This document shows, one piece after another, positions 31,705 through 40,247 of a stretch of DNA of 64,000 nucleotides (position 1 is the first letter of the stretch; every line of letters starts with the position of its first letter). Under the pieces are notes generated by a model. That model searched no databases and was not told where the DNA came from. It saw nothing but the letters and a program-made list of their open reading frames with translations. Both the position numbers and the translations under genes were made by a program. The DNA is taken from positions 1 through 64,000 of the forward strand of contig JAFQOO010000007.1 in assembly GCA_017403145.1 (NCBI GenBank). Reading direction: 5' to 3'. The stretch comes from Clostridia bacterium (GTDB taxonomy: Bacteria; Bacillota; Clostridia; Christensenellales; DTU072).

Positions 31705-32203
31705 GCTTGTTTATCAAATCGGTAGAGGATATGCCCTTGGTGTATTCAATGGCGTAGTGCTTCAAGTTTAGTTCCTCGAAAACGGCAAGTATAGAGTCGG
31801 TAAGCGGAAAGTCCGTCGAGTAATAGAACTCGGTGGGCTTTATTTTATATAGTGCGTTAATGGGATATTGCCAAAGCACCTCTTTGCCCGATAGATGGAA
31901 TTTATCCTTATAATAATTATAATCACCCTTTTCCGCTACCAAAAAAGCGTAGGGCTGGTTGCCTTCTTTATCGAGTGTAGCAAGGCGGTCGTTTTCTTTG
32001 TTGAGAGGACGATTTTCACCCTTTGTTGCGCTAACGTAAACGTCTGGAAGCACCCCGATAGCGAGGGGAAGGGTGGTTTTTTCTAGCACGTGGTTTATAA
32101 AGTTAACGTGTCCATAGTGCATAATATCAAAGCAACCAAAAGCTAGGGCAATGCCCCCGCAAGAGTTTTTGATATCTATAAGTTCTTCATAATTCTTTAT
32201 CAT
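31694..32203 (-). CDS. Cytidylyltransferase-like nucleotidyltransferase
   Basis: 169 residues. FGCFDIMHYGHVNF near residue 20 is the GCFD-x2-H-x-GH signature of the TagD/RfaE/NMNAT-type nucleotidyltransferases; SATKGENRPLNKENDRLATL carries the substrate-binding part and the C-terminal STDLINKLKD replaces the usual ISSTxI motif (seen here as GISSTDLI). It should transfer CMP or AMP to a phosphorylated substrate. Its 3' end overlaps the kinase gene by 11 bases in convergent orientation. Confidence 0.83.
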   Translation of the reverse strand: MIKNYEELIDIKNSCGGIALAFGCFDIMHYGHVNFINHVLEKTTLPLAIGVLPDVYVSATKGENRPLNKENDRLATLDKEGNQPYAFLVAEKGDYNYYKDKFHLSGKEVLWQYPINALYKIKPTEFYYSTDFPLTDSILAVFEELNLKHYAIEYTKGISSTDLINKLKD

Positions 32204-32272
32204 TTGGTCTACCTATATTTAGTATAACATATATTTTTACCGCTTTCCACCCTTATTTAAATAAAAAAAGTA

Positions 32273-32301
32273 TTGAGTTTATATTATAAATTAGTTATAA
32301 T
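32273..32301 (+). promoter_or_regulatory. Promoter of the RyR-domain gene
   Basis: TTGAGT (32273-32278), 17 bases, TATAAT (32296-32301); start near 32308. Confidence 0.7.
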
Positions 32302-32329
32302 ATAACCATCAATTTTGGGAGTAGTTTTT

Positions 32330-34483
32330 ATGACCTACGCAATAATCACCCTATGTTTAATATATATGGCATTCCTTGTTGCGAGCTTTATCTTCAAATT
32401 CGTGCGCGCAAATAGAGTGGGAAGACTCAAGTTGGTTAAAGGATACGCTAAAGGACGTTTCGTGCTGATTTATATATGCGCTGTCCCATTGTTTTTTATT
32501 GCATCGTTACGCGACGGAGCAAAGGTAATCGAGGCAATTTTTAGCGCGGTGGAAGCTAGTGTAGAACTCGTAGTATTGAAGCTGGATTATTCTACTATCG
32601 CAACGCTTGCGGAAACAAACAGCTACTTTTCGGCGGTAATGGTGATATTATTTGTGCTTTGCGTTATAAATATTGCTATGGTATCTCTCGCGTTATTCTA
32701 CCAAAAGCTAGTTAACTATATCTATTTAAAGAAAGCCACTCAAAAGGGAGCTAAAACCTATGTCATCGTTGGAGCGAACGATAAAAATCGCGACGTACTA
32801 ACATCTGCTCACGACTCTAAAATTTGGATAGTAGAACCAAAAGATAGAACTTCGGAGCTAGACGAGTTTGCTTACATAAATAAAATTGCGGTTGTTAAGC
32901 TAAAAGAGGGAAGGTTGGACGCCACCTTAAAAGGTATGTTTAGCGATTTTACCGATAGAACGGTAAAGGTTATAATCAATACCGATTGCGACGAAACCAA
33001 TCTTTTATACACTGAGGAAGCTACCGAGATTATAAATAGTATAGATATCGCGCGTTTGGATATCGACGACGAGCGCGGTCTTAACGTATACGTATTCGGC
33101 GAGCCCGAAAACGGTTCGGCATTTTTACATTTCGTCAAAAAATCATCCGGTCAAGTTCGATATATCAACAAATATAAGCTTATCGCTCTCGATTTTACTC
33201 TAAAGCATCCGCTCACGGAGTATATGGGAGAGGAAGAGATAGATTACGAAAGTGCTACCCTAAAAAACGACGTTGACTTGAACGTTGTTATGGTGGGATA
33301 CAACAAAACTATGCAAGAGGTACTTGTTACCTCGATAGCCAACAATCAATTTGCTACTCTAGAGAATGGTTCTTTGATTGAAAAGGCGGTAAATTATAGT
33401 ATTTTTGCAAAGAAAGATGGCGAAACCACGGAAAAGAACCTTAACCACACCTATTATCGCTATGTTTTCGATAGGGAAGAAATGCTAAATAATAGCGATA
33501 AATATCTAGCCCTTCCCGAGGTGCCAGCTAACGTAAACTTTGTGCCCAAAGACGTGAACGACCACGAGTTTTATAAGTGCGTAAAAGAGGCGCTGGTTCC
33601 TAAAAAAGATAGGCGAGTATTCAACCAAATTATAGTTGCCTATGGTAGCGATATCGAAAACGTAGATATAAGCGAAAAGCTTTCTATCAAGATAAAGGAG
33701 TGGGGAATCGAGGATAAAACCAAAGTTTACGTAAAAGTACGCTCTCGTGAACTTGCGGAAAGAATAATCAAAGACGAGTATAAAGAGGTATGTGCCCTGA
33801 TTACCTTTGCTGGCGACAAAGACGTTGTTTACAACACTAGAAACATTGTTGCAGAGGATATCGAAACTATGGCGCGCGACCGCCATTTGGCGTATGCGGT
33901 TTGCGATGCGTTGCAAGAGGGCAAAAGCGAAAAGGAAGCCAAAGCCAATGCGCTTAAGAAATGGTATAGCTGGGCGCAACCGCAAAGAGATGCCAACGTA
34001 TATGGTGTACTTAGCATAAGAATGAAGCTAAACCTTATGGGATATGATTATCAAAAGGGTGAGCAGAACGAAGAAATAAACAACGCTTTTATGGCTAAAT
34101 ATCAAAAAGGCGACGAAATAGTTTATAAAGAAAAAACCGTAGGCGAGAAAAAGCTTATTGAATACAATAACAATTTTGTAAAAGGCTCTCTCCGTGAGCG
34201 TATGGCGATACAAGAGCATCAAAGATGGAACGCATATATGATAACGCAAGGAGTTATACCTTCAACAAAAGAGGAAATTGCACGTGAAAAGGGTAAGAAT
34301 TTGACTTTAAGAAGACACGGATGCCTAACAACTTTCGATGGTCTTTTGGAGTATAGGGCTATTATGGCAAAGGCGAACGATAGCAACGAGGAACTCGAAG
34401 ACGTTATTCGTTACGATTATCAATTGCTCGATGACGTAATATGGCTCCTCAAGAGGAACGGAATGGCACTTATCAAGAAATAG
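32330..34483 (+). CDS. Membrane protein with nucleotide-binding-like core and C-terminal RyR-like domain
   Basis: 717 residues. Three hydrophobic segments lie at about 3-23, 43-60 and 95-125. A Rossmann-like start follows (KTYVIVGANDKNRDVL at about 140), as in TrkA-N domains of channels, and a second alpha/beta part at about 435-520. The end carries a RyR-like domain: EHQRWNAYMITQGVIP, then RRHGCLTTFDGLLEYR, the H-x-RW and H-x-CL-x-P/F-like motifs of ryanodine receptor repeats found in bacterial proteins. Such fusions are known from comparative genomics as possible ligand-gated regulators linked to conflict systems; the function is not established. SD GGGAG favours ATG 32330. Confidence 0.68.
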   Translation: MTYAIITLCLIYMAFLVASFIFKFVRANRVGRLKLVKGYAKGRFVLIYICAVPLFFIASLRDGAKVIEAIFSAVEASVELVVLKLDYSTIATLAETNSYFSAVMVILFVLCVINIAMVSLALFYQKLVNYIYLKKATQKGAKTYVIVGANDKNRDVLTSAHDSKIWIVEPKDRTSELDEFAYINKIAVVKLKEGRLDATLKGMFSDFTDRTVKVIINTDCDETNLLYTEEATEIINSIDIARLDIDDERGLNVYVFGEPENGSAFLHFVKKSSGQVRYINKYKLIALDFTLKHPLTEYMGEEEIDYESATLKNDVDLNVVMVGYNKTMQEVLVTSIANNQFATLENGSLIEKAVNYSIFAKKDGETTEKNLNHTYYRYVFDREEMLNNSDKYLALPEVPANVNFVPKDVNDHEFYKCVKEALVPKKDRRVFNQIIVAYGSDIENVDISEKLSIKIKEWGIEDKTKVYVKVRSRELAERIIKDEYKEVCALITFAGDKDVVYNTRNIVAEDIETMARDRHLAYAVCDALQEGKSEKEAKANALKKWYSWAQPQRDANVYGVLSIRMKLNLMGYDYQKGEQNEEINNAFMAKYQKGDEIVYKEKTVGEKKLIEYNNNFVKGSLRERMAIQEHQRWNAYMITQGVIPSTKEEIAREKGKNLTLRRHGCLTTFDGLLEYRAIMAKANDSNEELEDVIRYDYQLLDDVIWLLKRNGMALIKK

Positions 34484-34514
34484 AAACTACAAACAAAGAA
34501 AAGGGAGCAAGCCG

Positions 34515-34706
34515 AGTTCCTGTAAGGGATTCGGCAACTAAATAAATCCGTAAACGGATTTGTGAGATTTGCCTATCGGCAAGTGATATTGCTAATGCAG
34601 TGATATTCGCCTGACGGCGAGTTAAGGATTTATTTAATATCACTTTGGCTTTGCCAAAATATCGCGCCAACGGCATATCACTTTTAGCCACAAGGCTAAA
34701 AATATA
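34515..34706. repeat. Cluster of short hairpins separated by TGATATT-like spacers
   Basis: At least seven small stems follow each other: GCCGA/TCGGC, AAATCCG/CGGATTT, TTGCC/GGCAA, CGCC/GGCG, TTGGC/GCCAA, a CGCCAACGGC unit and TTTTAGCC/GGCTAAAA. Between them GTGATATT and ATATCACT recur, and AAATAAATCC (about 34540) pairs with GGATTTATTT (about 34626). This is a repetitive palindromic element of the kind dispersed in Clostridia genomes. Apart from it, 34484-34749 holds no gene. Confidence 0.7.
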
Positions 34707-34749
34707 ACTATTTTAACTCTATCTTTCAATATGCTAATTAAAAACGGCG

Positions 34750-34778
34750 TTGACAATCTAAAAGTATAATACTATAAT
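34750..34778 (+). promoter_or_regulatory. Consensus promoter of the LRR lipoprotein
   Basis: TTGACA (34750-34755), 17 bases, TATAAT (34773-34778). The leader has a TTACGCA/TGCGTAA dyad at about 34794-34808 and the SD AAAGGGGAAAG. Confidence 0.8.
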
Positions 34779-34823
34779 TTTGATATATGTTTATTACGCA
34801 ATGCGTAAAGGGGAAAGAAAGTT

Positions 34824-36698
34824 ATGAAAAAAGCAAAACTTCTCTTATCTTTAGTTATGATACTCGCAGTGGTATCTATGGTACTGTTTGCGTGTGGCGA
34901 CAAAGACGCCCACGATTGCAAAGATGCTAACTTCGACCACAAGTGCGACGTATGTGAAACTTCTATCTTGTGTTTTGATAATGATAATAATCATAACTGC
35001 GATATATGTGGTAAGGAATTAAGTTACTGCTTTGATAACACAAGCGACCACAAATGTGAATTATGCGGTGAAACTATAACGAGTTGCAAAGACGAAAATC
35101 GTGACCATAGTTGTGATATATGCGGAAAGGTGTCTTCTTGTGAAGACAAGACCAATGACCATAAGTGCGACGTATGTGAAAAGGAATTAAGCGTCTGCGC
35201 AGACGAAAACTCCGACCACAAGTGCGACGTATGTAAAAAGGAATTAAGCGTCTGCAAAGACGAAGATAATGACGGATTTTGTGATATTTGTAATGAGTAT
35301 ATATGTTTGTCGTTTATAAAAAATCAAGATAATACTTATAGCGTATCTAGCTTTGATGGAAGTCGTAGGGACGTTATTATTCCTTCTACTTATAAGGGAT
35401 TGCCCGTAACAAGTATTGGTAATCGGGCCTTTTATGAATGCACGTCGCTTGTAAGTATAGAAATACCAAGTAGCATAACAAGTATTGGTCATTATGCCTT
35501 CGTGGGTTGCACGTCGCTCACAAGTATAGAAATACCAAGTAGCGTAACAAGTATTGGTGATGATGCCTTTGCGAGTTGCTGGTCGCTCACTAGCATAGAA
35601 ATACCAAGTAGCGTAACGAGCATTGGTAATTTTGCCTTCTATTGTTGCATGTCGCTCACAAGTATAGTAATACCAAGTAGCGTAACAAGTATTGGTTCTT
35701 CTGCCTTTGAGAATTGCACGTCGCTCACAATTTATTGCGAAGCGGAAAGTGAGCCTAGCGGTTGGAGCGCTTATTGGAGTAATAGACCTGTTGTGTGGGG
35801 ATATGATGCAAGCAATCTTAAAATAATAGATGGAGTGCATTACTATATAAAAGATGGTAGCGCAGTGGCTACGGGTCATGAGGCAAACGTTACTAACGTA
35901 ACAATACTATCTACCATAGAAAATAACGAAGTTACCTATAGCGTAACAAGTATTGGTTATGGTGCCTTCTTAGGTTGCACGTCGCTCACAAGCGTGGTAA
36001 TAGAAGATGGCGTAACAAGTATTGGTCATTATGCCTTCGAGGGTTGCACGTCGCTCACAAGCATAGAAATACCAAGTAGCGTAACAAGTATTGGTCATTA
36101 TGCCTTCTATAATTGCAAGTCGCTCACAGTTTATTGCGAAGCGGAAAGTAAGCCTAGCAGTTGGAGCGCTGATTGGAATTATACTGATAGACCTGTTGTG
36201 TGGGGATATGATGCAAACAATCTTAAAATAATAGATGGAGTGCATTACTATATAAAATATGGTAGCGCAGTGGTTATGGGTCATGAGGCAAACGTTACTA
36301 ACGTAACAATACTATCAACCATAGAAAATAACGGAGTTACCTATAGCGTAACAAGTATTGTTGATTATGTCTTCGAGGGTTGCACGTCGCTCACTAGCAT
36401 AGTAATACCAAGTAGCGTAACAAGTATTGGTGATTATGCCTTCTCTCATTGCACGTTGCTCACAAGTATAGTAATACCAAGTAGCGTAACAAGTATTGGT
36501 TATGCTGCCTTCTCAGGTTGCACGTTGCTCACTAGCATAGTAATACCAAGTAGCGTAACAAGTATTGGTTATTATGCCTTCGTTGGTTGCACGTCGCTCA
36601 CAATTTACTGCGAAGCGGAAAGTAAGCCTAGCGGTTGGCATTCTAATTGGAATTCTAGTAATATACCTGTTGTGTGGGGATATAGCGAAAACGCATAA
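34824..36698 (+). CDS. BspA-type leucine-rich-repeat lipoprotein with Cys-rich repeats
   Basis: 624 residues. A lipoprotein signal ends in LFAC (Cys24). Residues 25-160 hold about seven repeats of a C-x-D-x4-DHKCD-x-C unit, each with Cys, Asp and His spaced like a small metal-binding knuckle. From about 190 on come two blocks of BspA/TpLRR (LRR_5) repeats of 23 residues, SLTSIEIPSSVTSIG with an F-x-GC turn, about a dozen units, split by two copies of an Ala/Ser/Trp-rich insert. It should sit on the outer face of the membrane and may bind host or cell-surface ligands. Repeats are nearly identical in DNA, so copy number may vary. Confidence 0.88.
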   Translation: MKKAKLLLSLVMILAVVSMVLFACGDKDAHDCKDANFDHKCDVCETSILCFDNDNNHNCDICGKELSYCFDNTSDHKCELCGETITSCKDENRDHSCDICGKVSSCEDKTNDHKCDVCEKELSVCADENSDHKCDVCKKELSVCKDEDNDGFCDICNEYICLSFIKNQDNTYSVSSFDGSRRDVIIPSTYKGLPVTSIGNRAFYECTSLVSIEIPSSITSIGHYAFVGCTSLTSIEIPSSVTSIGDDAFASCWSLTSIEIPSSVTSIGNFAFYCCMSLTSIVIPSSVTSIGSSAFENCTSLTIYCEAESEPSGWSAYWSNRPVVWGYDASNLKIIDGVHYYIKDGSAVATGHEANVTNVTILSTIENNEVTYSVTSIGYGAFLGCTSLTSVVIEDGVTSIGHYAFEGCTSLTSIEIPSSVTSIGHYAFYNCKSLTVYCEAESKPSSWSADWNYTDRPVVWGYDANNLKIIDGVHYYIKYGSAVVMGHEANVTNVTILSTIENNGVTYSVTSIVDYVFEGCTSLTSIVIPSSVTSIGDYAFSHCTLLTSIVIPSSVTSIGYAAFSGCTLLTSIVIPSSVTSIGYYAFVGCTSLTIYCEAESKPSGWHSNWNSSNIPVVWGYSENA

Positions 36699-36726
36699 GC
36701 ATAGTCGCAAACTAAATAATATAAAC

Positions 36727-36757
36727 AAAAAAGGCAAGCGAAATGCTTCCTTTTTTT
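36727..36757 (+). terminator. Terminator after the LRR gene
   Basis: AAAAAAGG-C-AAGC, loop GAAAT, GCTT-CCTTTTTTT; one bulged base. Confidence 0.7.
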
Positions 36758-36795
36758 GTTGGCAAAAAGGGTGGTAGAAAATAGGGACAACCCTA

Positions 36796-36824
36796 TTTAC
36801 AATAGCCGATAAAAGTTGTATAAT
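36796..36824 (+). promoter_or_regulatory. Promoter of the oxidoreductase/WYL/GH43 operon
   Basis: TTTACA (36796-36801), 17 bases, TATAAT (36819-36824); the SD ATAGGAGG precedes ATG 36859. Confidence 0.75.
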
Positions 36825-36858
36825 GGTAAAGTAATATAATATTTCATAGGAGGCATAT

Positions 36859-38160
36859 ATGAAAATTGTTGTTATAGGCGCCGGTATAGGCGGACTACAA
36901 TCGGCAAGAGTGCTCGCAGAGGGCGGACACGACGTTGTGGTTTACGAGAAATCGAGCAAAGGTAATATCAGCTACGATTGGAGAGACGACGTTGAGTATA
37001 ACGTTTTTGACGAACTGAATATTCCTATTCCCGAGGATAGCCACCGCGTACAAAACGTTTCCTTCCTAGCTCCTTATAGTGATAAACCGCTATTCGTTTA
37101 TCAAGACGAAGACAAGATGGAGTGGGGCGTATATCGTCATACCTTTGGTGATATGCTAGCTACTCGCGCAGAAGAAAAGGGCGCGAAGGTAGTGTACGAT
37201 ACCGTGGTCGAAAAACTTATAATAGACGGGGATGCGGTAAAGGGCGTAGTTATTAATGGTGAAGAAATACTTTGCGATTTGGTTATCGACTGTTCCGGTA
37301 TGGATTCCAAGTTTAGGGCTTCCTTACCAGAATGTATGGGCATCACAAAGCGCGCAAACGATGATGAGGCATTCAACGTGTATCGTGCCCATTTTAACAA
37401 GAGAGAGGGCGAAAAAGAGCCCGAAAAATATCGTCGTTTGGTATATCTAAAACCCGAGGGTGCTCTTGGTATAAGTTGGGTTGTTTGTGAGCCCGATGGA
37501 ACCGAAAACGTTCTTATAGGTAGAATAGGAAGCTTACCCCAAGAAGAGATAGACAGTTCTCTAAAGATGTTAAGAGAGGCTCATCCTATAATAGGCGACG
37601 ACGTTGTCTACGGTGGTAGAAGGGCACGTATTCCCATTCGTTATCCTCTTCTTAAAATGGTTGCAAAGGGTTACGTTGCAATAGGCGACTCCGCTTTTAT
37701 GACTATACCGCTAATAGGTTCGGGAATAGCTTGTTCTCTTCGCGCGGGCTTGTTCCTCGGCGAGGAAATCAACAAAGCCAATTCCGTTTCTATCGAAACT
37801 CTTTGGAAGTATCAAGTGCGGTACTATCAAAACGTTGCTAAGGAGCATTTCCTGATAGATTGCGTAAAGCGCAAAATTTTGGTTGCCGACAATTATGATA
37901 TCAAATACGTTATAGAGTCCGGCTTTATTACCGAAGACGATATCAAAATGCTAACCGGTGGCGAGGGCGGTAAAATGAGTGCAAAGGCAATATTTACCAA
38001 GCTTCGTCTTGCCCTCAAGAAGTTACCCTTTATTATGAGTGTGCTAGGTGCTCTTCTCAAGGGTGTAGGTGCAATGAATAAGGCAAAGAATATTCCTACC
38101 GAGTATGATGAAAAGAAAATCGCGCGTTGGGTAGCAAAACTAGAAAGGGTTTTTGAGTAA
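36859..38160 (+). CDS. FAD-dependent oxidoreductase, geranylgeranyl-reductase/monooxygenase-like
   Basis: 433 residues. VVIGAGIGGLQSARVLAEGG at the start is the FAD-binding GxGxxG fold, VYEKS ends the first sheet, and GYVAIGDSAFMTIPLIGSGIA at about 272 is the second FAD motif (GD) of the flavoprotein monooxygenase/geranylgeranyl reductase group. The C-terminus is helical. The substrate is unknown. Its end overlaps the reading frame of the WYL gene by a base or so, pointing to an operon. Confidence 0.8.
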   Translation: MKIVVIGAGIGGLQSARVLAEGGHDVVVYEKSSKGNISYDWRDDVEYNVFDELNIPIPEDSHRVQNVSFLAPYSDKPLFVYQDEDKMEWGVYRHTFGDMLATRAEEKGAKVVYDTVVEKLIIDGDAVKGVVINGEEILCDLVIDCSGMDSKFRASLPECMGITKRANDDEAFNVYRAHFNKREGEKEPEKYRRLVYLKPEGALGISWVVCEPDGTENVLIGRIGSLPQEEIDSSLKMLREAHPIIGDDVVYGGRRARIPIRYPLLKMVAKGYVAIGDSAFMTIPLIGSGIACSLRAGLFLGEEINKANSVSIETLWKYQVRYYQNVAKEHFLIDCVKRKILVADNYDIKYVIESGFITEDDIKMLTGGEGGKMSAKAIFTKLRLALKKLPFIMSVLGALLKGVGAMNKAKNIPTEYDEKKIARWVAKLERVFE

Positions 38161-38161
38161 T

Positions 38162-39145
38162 ATGGAAGATAATAAAAAGAGAATTAGGATAGTAAAAATT
38201 TGGGAAATACTAAATCAAGAATCGGATGAAGACCATCCTTTGACAACGGAGTATATCCTTAATAAACTCGACGAGCAAGGTATACCTTGCCACCGCAAGA
38301 CGCTATACGAGGATATCAAAGTGCTCAACGCGAATGGTTACGAGGTTATGGTTAATCGTGCCATAAGTAACGAGTATTACGTGGTGGACAGAACCTTCGA
38401 CTTGCCGGAATTGCAAATACTAATGGATGCGGTACAAGCTTCCAGATTTATTTCCACAAAGAAGACCAACGAATTTGTGCATAAGATAGCCAATCTAGCG
38501 GGTTCTCGTAAGGGAGAGGCGCTAAGAAGAAACGTGGTGGCTTTCAATACCTCCAAGTGTACGAACGAAAAGGTTTTCTATACTATAAACGAAATAGCTC
38601 TTGCCCTAGAACAAAAGCGCAAGGTATCCTTCTATTACTTCAAGTATGATAGTTCGCACAATAAGGTGTATCAACGCAATCGCAAAAAATACTTGGTAAA
38701 TCCTTTGGCGACGGTATTTTGCGACGATAAATATTACTTGATGTGCTTTGACGATAAACACGGAAATATTGTGCACTATCGTATAGATAGAATGGAAAAC
38801 CTTATTATGACCGAGGAGCCTATAACCGAAACCAGCACTTCGCTTGCATTTGACGTAAAGCGCCATAAAAAGCAGTTGTTTGGAATGTACGTGGGTGAGC
38901 CGAAAACTGTTATATTCGAAGCGGACAAGGAGCTTACCGATACTCTGTTCGATAAGTTTGGCGACGACCTTGATATAACGGAAAGGGATGGTAAACTTGT
39001 ATTCCAAGCCGAAGTGCAAATATCACCTACCTTCCTTGCTTGGGCGACCGGTTTTGGTTCAAAGCTCAAAGTGGTAGCCCCCAAAGAGGTGGTAAAAGAT
39101 ATAAAAAATCACCTTAAAAACACCTTAGCAATTTACGAGGACTAG
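38162..39145 (+). CDS. WYL-domain transcriptional regulator
   Basis: 327 residues. The N-terminus is an HTH domain (KIWEILNQESDEDHPLTTEYILNKL...CHRKTLYEDIKVL) of the DeoR-like type, followed by a WYL domain (KRKVSFYYFKYD, KKYLVNPLATVFCDDKYYLMCF) that binds ligands or nucleic acid, and a C-terminal WCX-like extension. WYL regulators often respond to nucleic-acid or second-messenger signals, also in phage defence. ATG 38162 (SD AAAGGG) is preferred over TTG 38153. It lies between a flavoprotein and a glycosidase, perhaps controlling them. Confidence 0.85.
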   Translation: MEDNKKRIRIVKIWEILNQESDEDHPLTTEYILNKLDEQGIPCHRKTLYEDIKVLNANGYEVMVNRAISNEYYVVDRTFDLPELQILMDAVQASRFISTKKTNEFVHKIANLAGSRKGEALRRNVVAFNTSKCTNEKVFYTINEIALALEQKRKVSFYYFKYDSSHNKVYQRNRKKYLVNPLATVFCDDKYYLMCFDDKHGNIVHYRIDRMENLIMTEEPITETSTSLAFDVKRHKKQLFGMYVGEPKTVIFEADKELTDTLFDKFGDDLDITERDGKLVFQAEVQISPTFLAWATGFGSKLKVVAPKEVVKDIKNHLKNTLAIYED

Positions 39146-40069
39146 ATGAAACTATTGGATTTATTCAAAAGAAAGGCAAAGCAAAAGTGGGTAGAGGAAT
39201 GGCCTGTTCCGTATAAGGAAGATTGGGAGCTAAAGGATATCCACCTTAGGGACCCCTATATCGTAACGGTGGGGGACAGCTATTATTTGACGGGCACTCT
39301 ATCGCACGACAGCATTTCCGACGGATATGGAGTTCCGCTATATAGAAGTAAAGATTTAAAAACTTGGAGCGGACCTGCTTTGATAGTGGATAGGGATAAA
39401 GGATATAGTAATTACTCTTGTTTTTGGGCACCCGAAATCCATATTGTTGATAACGAATATTGGCTTTTCGTTACACTAGAACCAAAAGGTGGCAAGAGGG
39501 GAACCTATCTATTTAAGAGTAATAAAATAGACGGAGAATACTCTTTTATAGCAAGAGGTACGCCTAGCGATATGTTTTCTCTTGACGGAACTTTATACGA
39601 AGAAAATGGAGAAAAATACGTTGTGTATTGCTACGAATGGGTGGAAGCTCACGACGGGCATATAAGGGCGGTAAAGCTACTAGAGAATGGCGAAGGGATA
39701 GACCTCGCAACCGATAGACTACTATTCAAGGCGAGCGCAAACGTGTTTTATCCGCGCACCAATCCCAACAAAATTACCGATGGCCCTTATTTATATAAGG
39801 ATAAAGGAAAGCTCAAAATGCTATGGTCTACCGTTGGTTCAAACAAGGCTTACTTGTTGTTAAGCGCAACTAGTAAAGGTGGACTTTTCGACGAGTGGGT
39901 ACAAGATGAGCTTATCTACGACGAAGACGGTGGACACGGAATGGTGTTTGAAACTTTAGAGGGTGAAAGAAAGATTGTTATACACTCGCCAAACGGAAGA
40001 AATGCGGAAAGGTGGCAGTTCGAGCATCCCGTGATACTTCCTTTTGGTAAAGTAAAAAAACACTTATAA
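39146..40069 (+). CDS. Glycoside hydrolase family 43 enzyme
   Basis: 307 residues, a single five-bladed propeller. HLRDPYIVTVGDSYYLTG carries the catalytic-base Asp, YSCFWAPEIHIVDNEYWLF the conserved WAPEIH blade, and SLDGTLYEENGEKYVVY and GPYLYKDKGKLKML later blades. GH43 enzymes cut arabinosides and xylosides. There is no signal peptide, so it should act in the cytoplasm on imported oligosaccharides. ATG follows the WYL stop at once. Confidence 0.85.
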   Translation: MKLLDLFKRKAKQKWVEEWPVPYKEDWELKDIHLRDPYIVTVGDSYYLTGTLSHDSISDGYGVPLYRSKDLKTWSGPALIVDRDKGYSNYSCFWAPEIHIVDNEYWLFVTLEPKGGKRGTYLFKSNKIDGEYSFIARGTPSDMFSLDGTLYEENGEKYVVYCYEWVEAHDGHIRAVKLLENGEGIDLATDRLLFKASANVFYPRTNPNKITDGPYLYKDKGKLKMLWSTVGSNKAYLLLSATSKGGLFDEWVQDELIYDEDGGHGMVFETLEGERKIVIHSPNGRNAERWQFEHPVILPFGKVKKHL

Positions 40070-40194
40070 TTCAAAAAACAATTTTGAATTTTAATGATTG
40101 CTTAATGATTTAACCTCATAATATAAGCATAAAGTAAGTATACGAGACGTAAGTCAAGTATAACTTTTTCATCCAATCTCCTCCTTCTTTTATG

Positions 40195-40220
40195 AAAAAA
40201 CGCCGATTTCGGCGTTTTTT
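40195..40220. terminator. Bidirectional terminator between convergent genes
   Basis: AAAAAACGCCGA and TCGGCGTTTTTT form a 12-bp stem around TT, with A and T tracts at both ends, serving GH43 (+) and PHP (-) genes. Confidence 0.9.
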
Positions 40221-40247
40221 CGTTTGGATAATATTAAGGAATATAAT

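Noticed and set aside
35244..35879. 211-codon reading frame on the minus strand inside the LRR gene
   Set aside because: It exists only because the LRR DNA repeats lack stops in that frame; it has no SD, and the product (repeats of TNTCYATWY type) mirrors the sense repeats.
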